DNA from: Anaeramoeba flamelloides
Taxonomy: Eukaryota > Metamonada > Anaeramoebidae
NCBI GenBank assembly: GCA_027625915.1
Contig: JANTQA010000063.1
Span: forward strand, 4,173,501-4,237,500
DNA: 64,000 nt
Direction of reading: 5' to 3'
A program made the position numbers and the translations under genes. Under the pieces are notes generated by a model. The model did no database searches. It saw only the letters and a program-made list of their open reading frames with translations, and was not told where the DNA came from. This document shows, in pieces, positions 1 through 11,545 of this stretch. Each line of letters begins with the position of its first letter. Within the stretch, counting starts at the first letter, position 1.

Positions 1-489
1 GATATCTGAATTAAAAAAAAATATTTTTTCAATTATTTTAAAAATTAATAATATTTTTAATATTATTAATAAACAAGATTCAATATTTTTATTCGCTTTA
101 CTAGATAATAAAACTCTGTTTGAATCTTTTAAAAAATTTCTAAATTTAAGTTTAGGAATTCACGAAGTGCCGTAAGTTTTCCGGAATTTAATAGGTTGAG
201 TAAATTCAAATGATTTTTCTCAATTCTTTTAAATTCTGGAAAACCTAACGTTAAGTGCTGTAGAGTGCCTATATTTTCCAGAATTCAAAAGAATTGAGAA
301 AAATCAAAGGTTTTACTCTATTCTTATGAAATCTGGAAAAGCTAACGATGTTTTTTTTTTAATTTGAGAAATAAAAAAAAAAATTATTTAATTTTCGGTT
401 TATATCTCAAATTAAAAAAAAACTTAAAGGTAAACAAGAGGAATTCTAAATGACTCAAATAAATTATAAGAAAAAAAAAAAAAGAATAA
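1..489 (+). mobile_element. 3' tail of a LINE (non-LTR retrotransposon), split by a palindromic array
   Basis: The first ~170 bases translate to a C-terminal segment (ISELKKN..., FALLDNKTLFESFKKFLN, SLGI) that aligns residue by residue with the end of the LINE ORF near 17,850-18,020. The tail then breaks off after GGAATTC. About 255 bases of palindromic repeats follow. The rest of the LINE tail resumes at ~431 (GTAAACAAGAGGAATT, compare GCAAATAAGAGGAATT at 18,015) and ends in an A-rich run. The body lies outside the window, so its length and 5' end are unknown. Homology to the 18-kb copy is clear; the subfamily was not assigned. Confidence 0.8.
172..427. repeat. Palindromic repeat array, copy 1
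   Basis: A mosaic of short inverted-repeat modules. One pair is TTTTCCAGAATTCAAAAGAA with its complement ending CTGGAAAA. Another is TTTAATTTGAGAAATAAA with TTTATATCTCAAATTAAA. Linkers such as AAGTGCTGTAGAGTGCC join them. The array begins with GAAGTGCCGT immediately after the LINE GGAATTC. It has no coding potential. Confidence 0.75.
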
Positions 490-581
490 AAAATTTTTAT
501 CTCATTTTGTTTTGTGAGTTCATTTATAACATTGATATTTTTTCTGAATTGAATTTACAATATATCAGTTATTTTAAGATA

Positions 582-619
<38 letters not shown>

Positions 620-3363
620 TATATGAGAAATCAAGGAATCGAGAAAATTTATTATTATTAAGTCCAAATTAAAAAAATTCTCAGAGTTCAATAAAGAAGA
701 ATGAAATCAGATATCTTGGAATTTTCATTTTAAGTTGACTTTGCATTTAAATTTTAGAATTTTTGCTAATTTTTCTTAAAAGGCAATTTTGAACTTCTAT
801 TAAAACAAGATCTTTTTTAAAAATTGAAATGAAAATGAAATAATTCACTAAAAAAAAATGATTACACGTAAAAGGTGAATCTATACGTAATCCAAGACAA
901 GATTTTTCTGTAATTGACTTGAATAGATTTATTATTCAAGAAAGTGGTGGTCACTATTCCTAATTCAAAAAAAAACTATTAAGGATATATCAATTAAGAA
1001 TAGATTTGATCAAACCAAAAATTAGATTTTGATACTTTACTTCTTTTAGTTTAAAAAATGAGGAGAAATTGTAATCTCACTTAAAGGTCTAGACACTTAA
1101 TGTAGATTTTACTCCAAACTCAAGGTGTGGTATGTGACGAAAAAGTACATTGTGCAATTGGAATTACCTTCGTTGAAAAAAATGCAAATATATATATTTA
1201 AATTCTTAGAATCTCTAACAAATGGCAAAAAATTCAATTAAAAAAATTTTATAAGATCTATATTACAAAATTATAACTCAAAAAAGTCACAAGAATCACA
1301 ATGATAAAATTCAAATAACAAAAAAAAAATATTGCATTGAATCTCATTGTCCAAAAATTCGATGAAAAAAAAAAGTTTAAAAAACATTCTTAATTAAAAA
1401 ATTCATATATCTAAAAGGAAAATTTCATTCAACAAAAAAATAAAAGATTAAAAGGATCTTTTTGAACAAAAAATTCTATAAACAAAATAACTGTTTACAA
1501 GGGGTCTCTAATACCAAAAAATCCAAATTTAAAAAAAAAAATACTTGTTTCTTTATTAAATTTCCATGGGATTAAATTTCTACAATTTAAAACCAATTGT
1601 TTTCTTTAAGTACCTAATTAATTTAATTAGATTTAATCAAAGATTTGGTTATTTTGTATCGCTCTCGGTTTTTGACAGAGTAAGGATTTTGTAAGATTTT
1701 TGAAAAAATAAAAATTTCATTTGAGAATAGTAAAAAATTCAAAAAAAAATCTTCAAGATCTCAAAAAGTGCCAAAATGTGGAACTCAAAATCAACACAGT
1801 TGTTTGTAAAATTACAAAGCAGAGTCATTCTAATTATAAATTTGTTGTCTATCTACGGTGTTTTTTTCAAAAATATACTCTTTTTTGATTGTTGATTTGC
1901 GAGATCAATTTTAAAACGCACTTCGGTTTTTGGTTTGTTTTTAATCGTTTATTAGTCACTCATTGTAATTACTATTATTTTTTTTTCCATATCAAAAAAT
2001 TATTTTTCACCTAATTATTTGACCCTTAACAAAAAAAAAAATAAATAGAAAAAAAATTCCCTTTTCTTATTTATTATTTCCATATTTCCAAAAAAATTTA
2101 ATTTGAAAACAAATTGCATTTTTTTTGAGTAAATAATAAATTATTTTGATTTAATTTAATTTTTGGTCCTTTTATAATCCTCTATATTTGACAATGAAAG
2201 ATTTTTTTAAATTTTTTAGATATAAATAATTCATTTGAAAAATAAAAAAAATTAATAAAATTTAGTTTTTTAGTAACATTAAAATTCCATAGAAAGTTGA
2301 AGAAGGATCAGCAAAGAACCAAAATAATTGGACTTTATACCAAAAGTCTCAGGATATTTTTTGGTTCACGGTTATTTTCATGGCTTAATTATTTTAAAAT
2401 CGATGTTTTATACTTTAGTTTCTGGAAATACTTTCAGTATTATGCCATTTAGAGTGTATTTTTAAAAATCTTCTTTAATAAAAATAAATAAATAAATAAT
2501 AAAAAAAGTTGACCCTTTCTGATTCTTCAAGGATTATAAATCCAATGGAATTTTCATTGTAATTTTTTTTTACAGAGTTCATTTCCCTTGTATCTGAATT
2601 TTTGAAAATTAAATTTGAATAAAAAAAATGTTTGAAACTCAAAATTAACATTAATAAAAGTGAGTTTTTGTATGTTCTTTGAAACAATAATACATTTCCA
2701 AGTTAAAAATCTTATTGTCAAAAGTTTTTAATTTCCTAAAGAAATATAGAATTTTGCACTATACATCGCAATGAAAGGGGCCCAAATTTTTTTATCATTT
2801 TTTTTTTTTTGAAATTTATGGTTTGTTCAGGCTTTTCTTTTATGATTATCGGCTCTAATATGAAATTTATTATTTCCCTGTATTACTAAACAATCTAAGA
2901 TTAGTTGATTCTTAAAAATAAAGTGAATTTTTCATTTTTGGCTTATCCCCTTTGAGTGAAATGGAGTTTATATATATAAATTAACAATTTTATTTAAAAA
3001 TTAAATATGTTTAAAAAGATAAAATTCAAAAAAAAAAAAAATAGGTACAAATAAATAAATAGAATTCAACAAAGTAAAATAATAAATTAATAAAGTTAAA
3101 TTTTACAAAAAAAATTGTAATTAAAAAAAGTAAAATAAAAACGGGAAAGATTGAGAAAAATAAAAAAGAAAAAAAGAAAAAGATTAGTAACAGAAACAAA
3201 AAAAATTTTGCAACAATTTGATAAAAATAATATAAATAACATTGCTTTAATAAAATTTTTAATGTTGGACTATTTAAGGATTTGTATTAAAGAATTTGTG
3301 TAAAACAATTTAAAAAAAAAAACAAAAATTTAAAAATCTTCAAACATGCCAATATCGAATGAA
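490..3363. other. Intergenic, no gene recognised
   Basis: AT-rich DNA with A and T homopolymers. No open frame of convincing composition, no RNA gene and no clear transposon ends were found here. Confidence 0.5.
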
Positions 3364-5222
3364 TTAATTGTTATCAGTTTCTATGCCCAAGCTTTCTAAA
3401 ATATCATCAACCTCGTCATCACCCAAATCCGTGTTACCTGTATTGCCACCACCATTTTGATTTTGGGCCTTTTTCTCTTTCTCTTTCTCTTTCTCTTTCT
3501 GATTCTTTGTAGTGTTACTCTTCTTGCTAACTTTTTTTTTTTTCTTCTTTCTTAATCTATTCCTCTTTTTTCTTCTATGGTTTCTCCTTTTTTTTTTTAT
3601 TTGGATCAACAGCGAGCTGTAGAGCCTCGTTTTCCAGTTTAGCTTGTTTTTTCTTTTTTTCGTTTGATATTTGGATCCTAGACACGCCAACGAATTTAAG
3701 CTTACCATCGTTCAATTCAAAGTCGCTGCCCCATTTTACGAAAAACTCTGGTTCGTGGAGCAACCGTGAACGGAAATGGTTTGAGAACATGGTGCCGCAT
3801 CTCCCGGGTATCGAAATGGAAAAAAGCCCCCAATCCCTTGGGCCAAACTCTACCAATCTCCTTTCAAACAACTTTTCTTCTTCCTCTGACCATTTCCCCT
3901 TTTTGTCCTTTTCTCCCTTTTCGTTGAAGCGGTAGTAATAGGAGTTTAGATTTTGGAAATATCTTAACCAAGCATCTTGCTTCACATATGACCATTTGTC
4001 CCATTCTGGTGGTGGATCCTGTGGTCTTGGTAAATTGTGATAACGCTTATTTCTTCTTCTCTTTTTGGACATACCTTTCTTTGATCGATCTCCTTTTTCC
4101 AATTGGGCATTGACTTCCTCAATTTGTTCTGGTTCAGATTCAGTTGATGGTTGAAATTCTGAACAAGGAGAATCTAGCTCTTTACTTGATTCTGAAAGAC
4201 TCATATCAAGATCATAAGTTTTATTTTGTGTGTTAATATTATGACCAGAAAAAGAACTTTTTTTGATAGATACCAATAAGGATTTTTTAGTTTTGATTTC
4301 TTCCTCCTCCTCCCCGTCCTCGTCCTCCCCCTCCCCCTTCTCCTTCTCCTTCAATTCTTCTTCATCCTCTACTCCCCCCTCTGCTTCCTCTTTCTCTTTC
4401 ACCCCCATTTTCGACTCTGCTTGTATACTATTTTTTGAATTGTTTTCCTTCAAAGACTTTGTCTCGGAATTATTTGAAAGGGGATCTGGATCAACTGTTG
4501 TATTTGAAGGCTTTTTTTCATCTAAATTACCTGTCCTTCTAATTTTGTATTTATTTTCTTCTTTTATCTTCTGACGAACATTTTCCGTAAATAATTTCCG
4601 TTTCTTGTTTGTATTTAAAGTACTTTCTTCTTGAAAACTTGATCCTATATACCCCTCTTTAAGAGGTAATTGAGGTATAGCTGATTCCTTTTTGTTGTCT
4701 TTGTATTTTTCTTTTTCTTTTTGTTTTTCGTTTCCTTCTTGTGTTTCATTGGTTGTTGCTGCTTCTTCTTCTTTTTTAATTTTTTCTTTTTCTGTTTCTT
4801 TGAATTTAAGTAGCCCTTTACTTTCTTTTTTTTCTTCTATATTGTTTTGGTTTTCTTTTTCTTTTTTGATTTTGATTCCCAAAACTTCTTTTTTTGTTTC
4901 TGCTTTAACATCCCCTTTTTTTACCAATTTTTTCCATTTTTCAATTTCTTTCTCCTTTTCTTTTTTGATTTCTATTTTGATGTCTTTTTTGATTTTGCTT
5001 TAACGTTCCCTTTCTTTTCCAATTTTTTCCATTTTTCAATTTCTTTCACAAGCCAATTTTGATCGTTAATTAAAGACAAAGTTTTGTTTTTGTTTTTGGA
5101 TGTAGAGTAAAGGTGTAGTGCAAAAGATCGCTCAATAGTTTTGTTTTGGGGGATTTTTGAGAAAAATTGTTCAAAATCGTTACTTATTGGATCGCTTATT
5201 TTTTATCTTTTTGATTATCCAT
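3364..5222 (-). CDS. Myb/SANT-domain protein with three frame changes
   Basis: Probable nuclear DNA- or chromatin-binding protein. Its best-conserved part is a Myb/SANT repeat (KGKWSEEEEKLFERRL, then DWGLFS and IPGRCGTMFSN) at about 3,720-3,900. Just before it is a conserved segment with PPPEWDKWSYVKQDAWLRYF and NSYYYRF. The N-terminal half is Lys/Glu-rich and includes a near-tandem duplication of EIEKWKKL..KKG. The C-terminus is acidic (DDEVDDILESLG). The reading is not continuous. A start at 5,222 (MDNQKDKK) runs into TAA and coding resumes in the -1 frame. A second -1 step lies near 4,975 at AAAATAG. A third step, equal to one base fewer in an A11 run, lies near 3,590 and leads into the acidic tail. 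No GT...AG intron explains these steps. They could be assembly indels, early decay or programmed frameshifting. Myb identity is firm; the exact ends are not. Confidence 0.75.
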
Positions 5223-6283
5223 CACGTTAATTAACGAATTTACCAAGAAATTTATTTAGTATTTTTGAGAAAAGAATAAAAAAATCTTTTTGTTGTTGCT
5301 AAACAAGAAAGGGTTTTTCAAGAATTAAATAAGGAAAGAAAAATTTTAGAAAAAATAAATCTATTGAAGAATTTTTTTTTTGTTTCAATTATTATTTTTT
5401 GTTTTTTGAAAAACCCTTAAATTTAAAGTACACTAGTTTCATTTTTTGCTGTTATTTATAGTTTTTTTTAAGAAGTTTGTAATATAAAGCTAATTTTTTA
5501 AACTGAAATATCAAGGAACTAAGTAGGCAATTTAACAATTTATCTCTGGACTTATTGATCCTATCTCATTTAAATTTTGAAGGAAGGTACATTGAAATAT
5601 TCTCCATTAGGAGCAAAAAACCATTTTTGTCATTTTTTAATTAAAAAATCATAAGAAATTTCTAGATACAAAAACTTGATCCTTTATTCAGAAACGGGAA
5701 ACAGGGAAAAAAAATATTCAAGATTTTCTGGTATAAATAATGACGATCAATTCAAACATTCTCAACAAACAACTCTAATTTTTAAAAGAACACATTTCTC
5801 TAAGATTTTTGACAATTGAGTTTCTTGAGTTCTTCAACCTTCTTCTCAGAAATCAAAATCATTCTTATCAAGAAGTTGTAGTTTTCTATTAATTTTATAG
5901 TTTTTGTTGATTCTTTTTGTTATTTCTAAAATTGAAGTTCCCCACAGTGTTTTCGAGAGATAGTATTTACTCAATATTTTATTTTCAAAAGAATCTCCAT
6001 AACCAAATACTAAAAATTTGATTTATTTTTGTTTAATTTGTTTTGTTTTTATTGTTTCTCGTCAATTAATAAAGGATTTTTACAATATAAATTGAGTTTT
6101 GTATAAATGATTGTGGGGAGGATTTTGCAAAGTCTAGCATCTACGAATCCAAATGAAAATTAAATTTGGGATAATTAGTTATTTTTAATATACAATAATT
6201 TTTTTTCTGTTTAATATAAAAAAAGCTTTATCGATTTTGGGAAATGAGAATTTTGGTGAATTATATACAATACTAAAGATATA
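5223..6283. other. Intergenic, no gene recognised
   Basis: AT-rich spacer upstream of the Myb-type gene. No coding exon or transposon end was recognised. Confidence 0.5.
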
Positions 6284-6916
6284 AACTATTTTTCAAAAAT
6301 TTTGACTCACTTTATAATGTTAATGGGAGTTGTTTTTAGGATTTATTCCAGTATTCTTATCAAAAAAATATTTTTAAATTTTTGGATCAGAATCATTTTT
6401 TCTAATTTTGTAAATTTTTGTTTTTCTTTTTCTTTTTTTTTTTTTTAGTTTTGCTTTTTCTTTTATTTTTTGTTTTTCTTTTGTTTTTCTTTTTCTTTTT
6501 CATTTTTTTTTTTTTTTTTTTTTTTTTTTGTTTTTTTTTTTTTTAAAATATCTTGTGGAAAAAAAAAGAGATCTTCGAAAAAGACCAATAACCACTATGA
6601 AAATTGTGATTATGTAATGTCTTTGAAAATGGATTTAATTATTCATAAAAAATCTTGTTGTTCAACTTTTTTTCAGTAAAAGTTCAGTAATAAAAAATCC
6701 GTAATGCTCATTTCAAAAATTGTGACTCACTTTTTTTGAGTTTTTGGTTTTATTTTTTTTTAATTTTTAATATATCAGGCTTTTATATATTTAGAATGAC
6801 TTAAATGAGAATTAAAAATTAGATTTAGTTATTAATTGTTCTTCAATACTAAAGAAAAAAAAAATTTTTTTTTCAATTTATTATTTCAGATAAGTCACAA
6901 TTTTTGAAAAAGAGTT
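6284..6916. mobile_element. Non-autonomous TIR element with TA target site (family E, copy 1)
   Basis: The 633-bp element is bounded by TA. Its inverted ends are AACTATTTTTCAAAAATTTT on the left and, as reverse complement of the right end, AACTCTTTTTCAAAAATTGT, each followed by GACT. The same element recurs at 57,608-58,774, where it carries a nested insertion. The TA target and TIR form suggest Tc1/mariner. No transposase is visible. Confidence 0.7.
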
Positions 6917-7089
6917 TATAATGGTTTTTTTTATAATCCAGAAAATAACAAAGAATAATAAGAAAAGTTTTCCCATTTTTCATAATTTTGACTCGTTAGG
7001 TGAAAATTACAAACCCTCTTAACTGGCTGTTCAAAAATTAACTATAGAAACTTCTCGGCAATTTACCAAGTTTTCAAAATAATTTAGTA

Positions 7090-7669
7090 AGTCAAAAAAG
7101 TTTAGCATTTTTAATTATATTTTATAAAAAATAATCTTTGTTAGTGAAAGTATACATTAATTGACAATACTAAATTAAGTTAAATAATAATACTGATTGA
7201 ATCAATGACAAAAATATTTATTTCAAAATATGTTCATTGAAATATTTCCAAAAAATGAAAAAAAAAAAAAAGTACTTTTTTTGGAGAAAACAATGAAAGA
7301 CAAATTTTAATAAAAAACTGAAGATATAGAAAAGGTATAAATTATTTTTTATACAATCAAATGCATTTTTATATATTTAATAATATTTTTAAATTTATTA
7401 AGATTAAATGAAGGTATGAAAACGATTATTTCGATCAAAAAGAAAATAATAAACACCAAATTTCACCCCTAAAAAATATCAGATTAAATAGAGATCAGAA
7501 AATTTAATATCTTTAATACAAGTAATAAAATACTAATAAAAAAATTAAATTATTACCAAGAATCAATCAACGATAGATATTGATTTTGAATATTTAAATA
7601 CATTTTTGAAGATTTGGTAAAATAAATATATTTTAAAATATATCTGACTCACTTTTTTGGAAAAAGCTT
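7090..7669. mobile_element. Degenerate TA-flanked element related to the 57.9-kb insertion
   Basis: The interior matches 57,890-58,473 over most of its length (shared CAAAAAGAAAATAATAAACA and AAATATCAGAT segments). The right end, CACTTTTTTGGAAAAAGCTT followed by TA, matches the TIR of that family. The left end is eroded, so the start is approximate. Confidence 0.6.
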
Positions 7670-8281
7670 TAAAATTTATATATTAAATGATCAAAGAAAC
7701 TGATAAATCCACCATAATGTGAATATTGTATTCATTTCTTAAAGTTTGATAATTAAAAAAGTAATTGAAAAAATAAAGGTTCAAATTTGAAAATTTTAGC
7801 TCAAAAAATCTGCGAAAGTTTTTTTTAAAATTATTAATCAAACGAAAAAAAATAAAAAAAACTCAATAAAAATTTGAAAAATTTTAAACAAATTCCTAAT
7901 TTTAATTTTACTTAAATATCAAGTAGTTAATATACATTATTGATTTAAACCTATGTATACTAGTGTTTAGTTAACTAGATTTTCTATTTGAAAACCCTTA
8001 AAAAAAAAAAGCATGGTCTTTTATTTTTAGAACAATGACTTTCTCATCAGGGTATGCATTTTTTTTTATCACTTCTGTAAAAAAAAACAAAATTCTTTTA
8101 TACTTGAATTTCTTTTATTCAATAATGTTTTAAAAAGCTTAATATTTGATAATAGACCGATTTAAAATCGGACCTATAACTTTATTTCGATAGACCTTCA
8201 AATATTTGAGAACAAACAAAAAAAAAAAAGAAACAAAAAATTTTACCATTGATGATCACAAAAGAGCATTAAAATGAAATT
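7670..8281. other. Intergenic, no gene recognised
   Basis: AT-rich sequence between a transposon relic and the Cys-rich exon. No supported feature was seen. Confidence 0.45.
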
Positions 8282-8428
8282 TCAACCTCTAAATGTTGAA
8301 CAAAAGCAAATATGATGTTTATTGCATCCACAACAAAATGTCACAACATGAAGAGTACCACTATCCCATATCTTAAATCTGGACTTAGGGTTGCGATTGT
8401 TTAATCGGTACCAAAATTTGAAGATAAA
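8282..8428 (-). CDS. Terminal coding exon with a Cys-rich C-terminus, parent gene unknown
   Basis: The segment follows a plausible acceptor (CAACTTCTAG) and encodes a 48-residue C-terminus with good composition, containing FKFWYRLNNRNP, GTLHVVTFCCGC and HHICFCSTFRG before TGA. The Cys spacing (CCGC...C.C) resembles the Cys-rich tails of piggyBac-type transposases, which would fit the TTAA-flanked repeats elsewhere in the window, but this is a weak guess. The bases just upstream (8,440-8,740) hold further short readable frames that I could not splice with confidence. It may be the end of a host gene or of a decayed transposase. Confidence 0.4.
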   Translation of the reverse strand, partial: FIFKFWYRLNNRNPKSRFKIWDSGTLHVVTFCCGCNKHHICFCSTFRG

Positions 8429-9019
8429 CTAGAAGTTGAACATAAGTTATTCATTTTTCTGTTTCCTTTTTTTGATGAAATAATCTTAAAAAAAAGGCTT
8501 TAAAGATGAAAAACAGACATGGTACAAGAAAAAAAGACAGTGGTGATAATTATACAAAAGTACCAATTATTAACATGAATTTTCTTTTCTACAAAACATG
8601 GTGCCTTATTTGAAAAATCAAACAAACCATAAATTAAAAAAACAAGTCTATTCTGAAGATAAATATTCCCCACAAAAGTCTAAACTCAAATTATGGTGTA
8701 CAAAACCACTTTAAAATTTTTTCGGGTATATTTTAGTTTGTGTTGAAGAATTTATTCACTTCTTTTTGAATTCTACTGTTTTATCATATCCACTTTAAAA
8801 AAATTTCATTTTCTTCAGGTTTGTGAAATATTCGAACAACCAACGTTTAAACAGTGTAAAAATTAATTACAAATGTCTTAACCTTTCAAGTATTTTAACA
8901 TCTTCCATTTTTTTCAATTCCTTTTTCTTTTTTGATTCTTTTTTTTATTATTATTTTTTCCCTATTCTTTTCTTGTTTCATAATTTGATAAAAAAAAATA
9001 AATAATTAATTGACTAAAA
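8429..9019. other. Spacer upstream of the 9-kb gene, with unassigned short frames
   Basis: On the minus strand there are short readable frames (for example SGFVHHNLSLDFCGEYLSSE near 8,650-8,710) that may be exons of the gene ending at 8,282. No splice chain was established. Confidence 0.3.
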
Positions 9020-10058
9020 ATGTCAAGCCCATTCGAAACTTTAGATTATGATTTTGAACTTGACACACAGTTGTTTGTAAAAGAAAAAGAGCTCTCACTT
9101 TCTGAAGACGAAGATGAGCTACTACAGCTTGGTGAAAATGATGAAGGATCGGATTACAAAGATTCGGATTCAGTTTATCTTGACGATTTTGATTTGGAAC
9201 AGCTTCGTGCAACCTTTAATAAAGATGAGGAAAGAATGTTTGTCTCACCACTCAACTTTCAAAGCCCAAACAAAAACAATGAAGCGATCAAAAAACTGGA
9301 AAACCAAGTAAAAATCTTAAAACAAAAACTCAGCCAACAAAGCAGCCAATCACCAAAGAAGTCCTCAAAAGAATTGGAAAAACTAAAAAAAGATGAACAA
9401 AAACTCAAAACCAAATTAGATCAAAATTGTATGAATTCCTTTTGAACAACAAACAAATCTTTTTTTTTACTTTTTTCAAAATTTAATTTTTTTTTTTTTT
9501 TTTTTTTTTTTTTCAGTTCCCGTTTGTGTTTGTGTTTTTGGTTTTTTTCATTTGTCAAATCAAGATTTCTTTTTATTTTCATTTTGAGAAATAATAATTT
9601 TTAAAACAACAACCTTGATTTAAACAGTTTCCTTTCTCACATGTGCTGCACAAAGAAAAACATATCAACAAATTATTTTTTGTTTGCCTTTCCTTTTGTA
9701 TTTTTTGAAAAAATTATTTCAATCAATTTTCTTTATTGAAGATTTCCAATATTATCAACAAAAACCAAACCAAATTTCCAAGAATTAATTGTCGATGTTT
9801 TGACTCAATATGACAAATTAACACAAACTCTGTTACGGTTAAAAAAAAAAACCAAAAGTTTTAACTATTTTAAAAAGTGAGAACTTTTTTTTTATTTATT
9901 AGATTTTAGAATTTAACACTTTTTGAAAGTTTTCTGTTTTAGATAAGTGGAAACTTTTTTTATAAAAACAGTGTTTTTCTTCCTACTTCAGTCTCTACAC
10001 CATATTTAAAGATCGAGTTCTCACTTTTTTAAAAATATCAAATTTTCAACAAGTTTGA
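9020..10058 (+). CDS. Spliced gene for an acidic, coiled-coil protein of unknown function
   Basis: Exon 1 (9,020-9,428) starts MSSPFETLDYDFEL. It is acidic (SEDEDELLQLGENDEG) and then coiled-coil (NNEAIKKLENQVKILKQKL). It ends at a GTATGA donor. A second coding segment ends at ~9,837 and reads PNFQELIVDVLTQYDKL then TQTLL. It joins in phase, through GTTAAA...CTTCCTACTTCAG, to exon 3 at 9,992-10,058 (LYTIFKDRVLTFLKI, ending FQQV). The start of exon 2 is unresolved: the best acceptor, just after 9,741, leaves a one-base phase mismatch with exon 1, so another exon or an indel is possible. No family was recognised; the heptads suggest a dimerising or scaffold protein. Confidence 0.6.
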
Positions 10059-10603
10059 TTTTGAAAAATTTTTCACTTTTTCAAAATACAAAACTTCAAA
10101 AAAGTTTTAAAAAAGTCCTCACATTTACAAAACGGAGGTATACAACGTTTCGCAAATACCAGCCATTTTAGATCATGTTTAAAAAACTATCATAATAAAT
10201 GAAGTCTCTTGCTTTGTTCAAACAAAATTTGTCTTTTTAAATGAGATAATTAAAAAAAAAATCATCTACAAATGTCAAAAATCAATAAATATCTACATTT
10301 TACTAAAATTCTCCATTTTCAGGTGTTAAGGTTTTCAGATTTTCTTAATGGAAATTTATCGATATCAACATTTGTAAAGTATAGCAAATCTTAAAGATTT
10401 AAGAATATATAACTAAACTACACACATATCTATAGATTAGAATTTTAAATTATTATTTTAATCTTTCATATTAAGTTTCAATAATAATAATTACATCTTT
10501 AAATTTGTTTTATACAAAATTATTTTTTTTGTGTTTATTTTGAACTATTTAATCTTCACCCAGAAAAACACTGATTTTGCTCAAAAAAAAATAATATTTT
10601 TTT
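10059..10603. other. Intergenic, no gene recognised
   Basis: AT-rich DNA between the 9-kb gene and the LINE tail. It ends in an A8-TAATAT-Tn string that is repeated on the far side of the LINE tail. Confidence 0.5.
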
Positions 10604-11136
10604 TTTTTTATTATTATTTAAGGGAGGAGTTTTTAACACCTCTTATTTGCCGTGAGGTTTTTTTTAATTTGAGAAATAAAAAGAAAATTTATTTAATTTT
10701 CAGTTTATTTCTCAAATTAAAAAAAAACGTCTATAACTTTTCCAGATTTCAAAAGAATAGAGTAAAATCTTTGATTTTTCTCAATTCTTTTGAATTCTGG
10801 AAAAGCTAGGCACTCTATGGCACTTAACGTTAGGTTTTCCAGAATTCAAAAGAATTGAGTAAAATCTATGATTTTGCTCTATTCTTTTGAATTATGGAAA
10901 ATCGCCGTTAGCTTTTCTTGAGTTTTCTGTTTATTTGTAAAATCGATAGATTTTCGTTAGGTTTTTTTTACTTTTCGAAATAAACCGAAAATTTATTAAA
11001 ATTTTCTGTTTATTTCAAAAAGTAAAAAAAAACCTAGAACACTTCACAGATAAAACAGAAAACCTCAAGAAAACCTAGGCACTCTAGGCACTTGACGGCA
11101 CTTCCCGAATTCCTAAATTTTTATTGAGGAATTTTA
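10604..11136 (-). mobile_element. Short 5'-truncated LINE tail interrupted by the palindromic array
   Basis: Read on the minus strand this is the same LINE 3' end as at 18 kb. AAAATTCCTCAATAAAAATT and TAGGAATTCGGG come first, then the palindromic array. Then come GGCAAATAAGAGG and ACTCCTCCCTTAAATAATAA with an A-rich end. Similar AAAAAAAATAATATTTTTTT strings at ~10,583-10,603 and ~11,136-11,155 look like a target-site duplication, though they are low in complexity. Only tail sequence was inserted. Confidence 0.72.
10640..11104. repeat. Palindromic repeat array, copy 2
   Basis: Several hairpin modules lie in a row. One is TTTAATTTGAGAAATAAAAA paired with TTTATTTCTCAAATTAAAA. Another is ATTCAAAAGAATTGAGTAAA with its complement. 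A third is GGTTTTTTTTACTTTTCGAA paired with TTTCAAAAAGTAAAAAAAAC. They are separated by CACTCTAGG- and GGCACTTGACGG-type linkers. The array lies exactly between the two halves of the LINE tail, as in copy 1. Confidence 0.8.
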
Positions 11137-11545
11137 AAAAAAATAATATTTTTTTGTTTTTTTAACAAAATAGCTTGTAAATTTGAATTACATGATATAA
11201 ATTTGTGTACAGGTGCTTCATAATATCTATTACGTAATACCCATCACATAAAAGATGTTATGGAAACATATATTACTAAATATCAATTAAACGATAGATA
11301 ACATGAAATATAAATTACAAAAAAAAAAAAAAAAAAGATCCACAAATCAAAAACTTTTGAATTTATAAATTATATTTTTGAATACGATATAATAAACTAT
11401 TCAAATACAGCTCTAAAAATAAAAATAAAATTAAAATTTTTTGTTCTGTAATAATAATTACTTAAAATCCCGAATATTTAATAAAATAAATTTTTATTTT
11501 ATTTATTTGCTTAATTATTATTTTTTTTTTAAAAAACTTTTTTGA
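11137..11545. other. Upstream region of the RG-rich gene
   Basis: AT-rich with poly-A and poly-T runs. The first exon and start codon of the next gene may lie here, but no convincing donor was found. Confidence 0.4.

Noticed and set aside
172-427. Telomere-like or CRISPR-like repeat because of CCTAACG and regularly spaced words
   Set aside because: Units are inverted, of unequal length and variable order. There is no constant repeat-spacer period and no tandem telomeric repeat.
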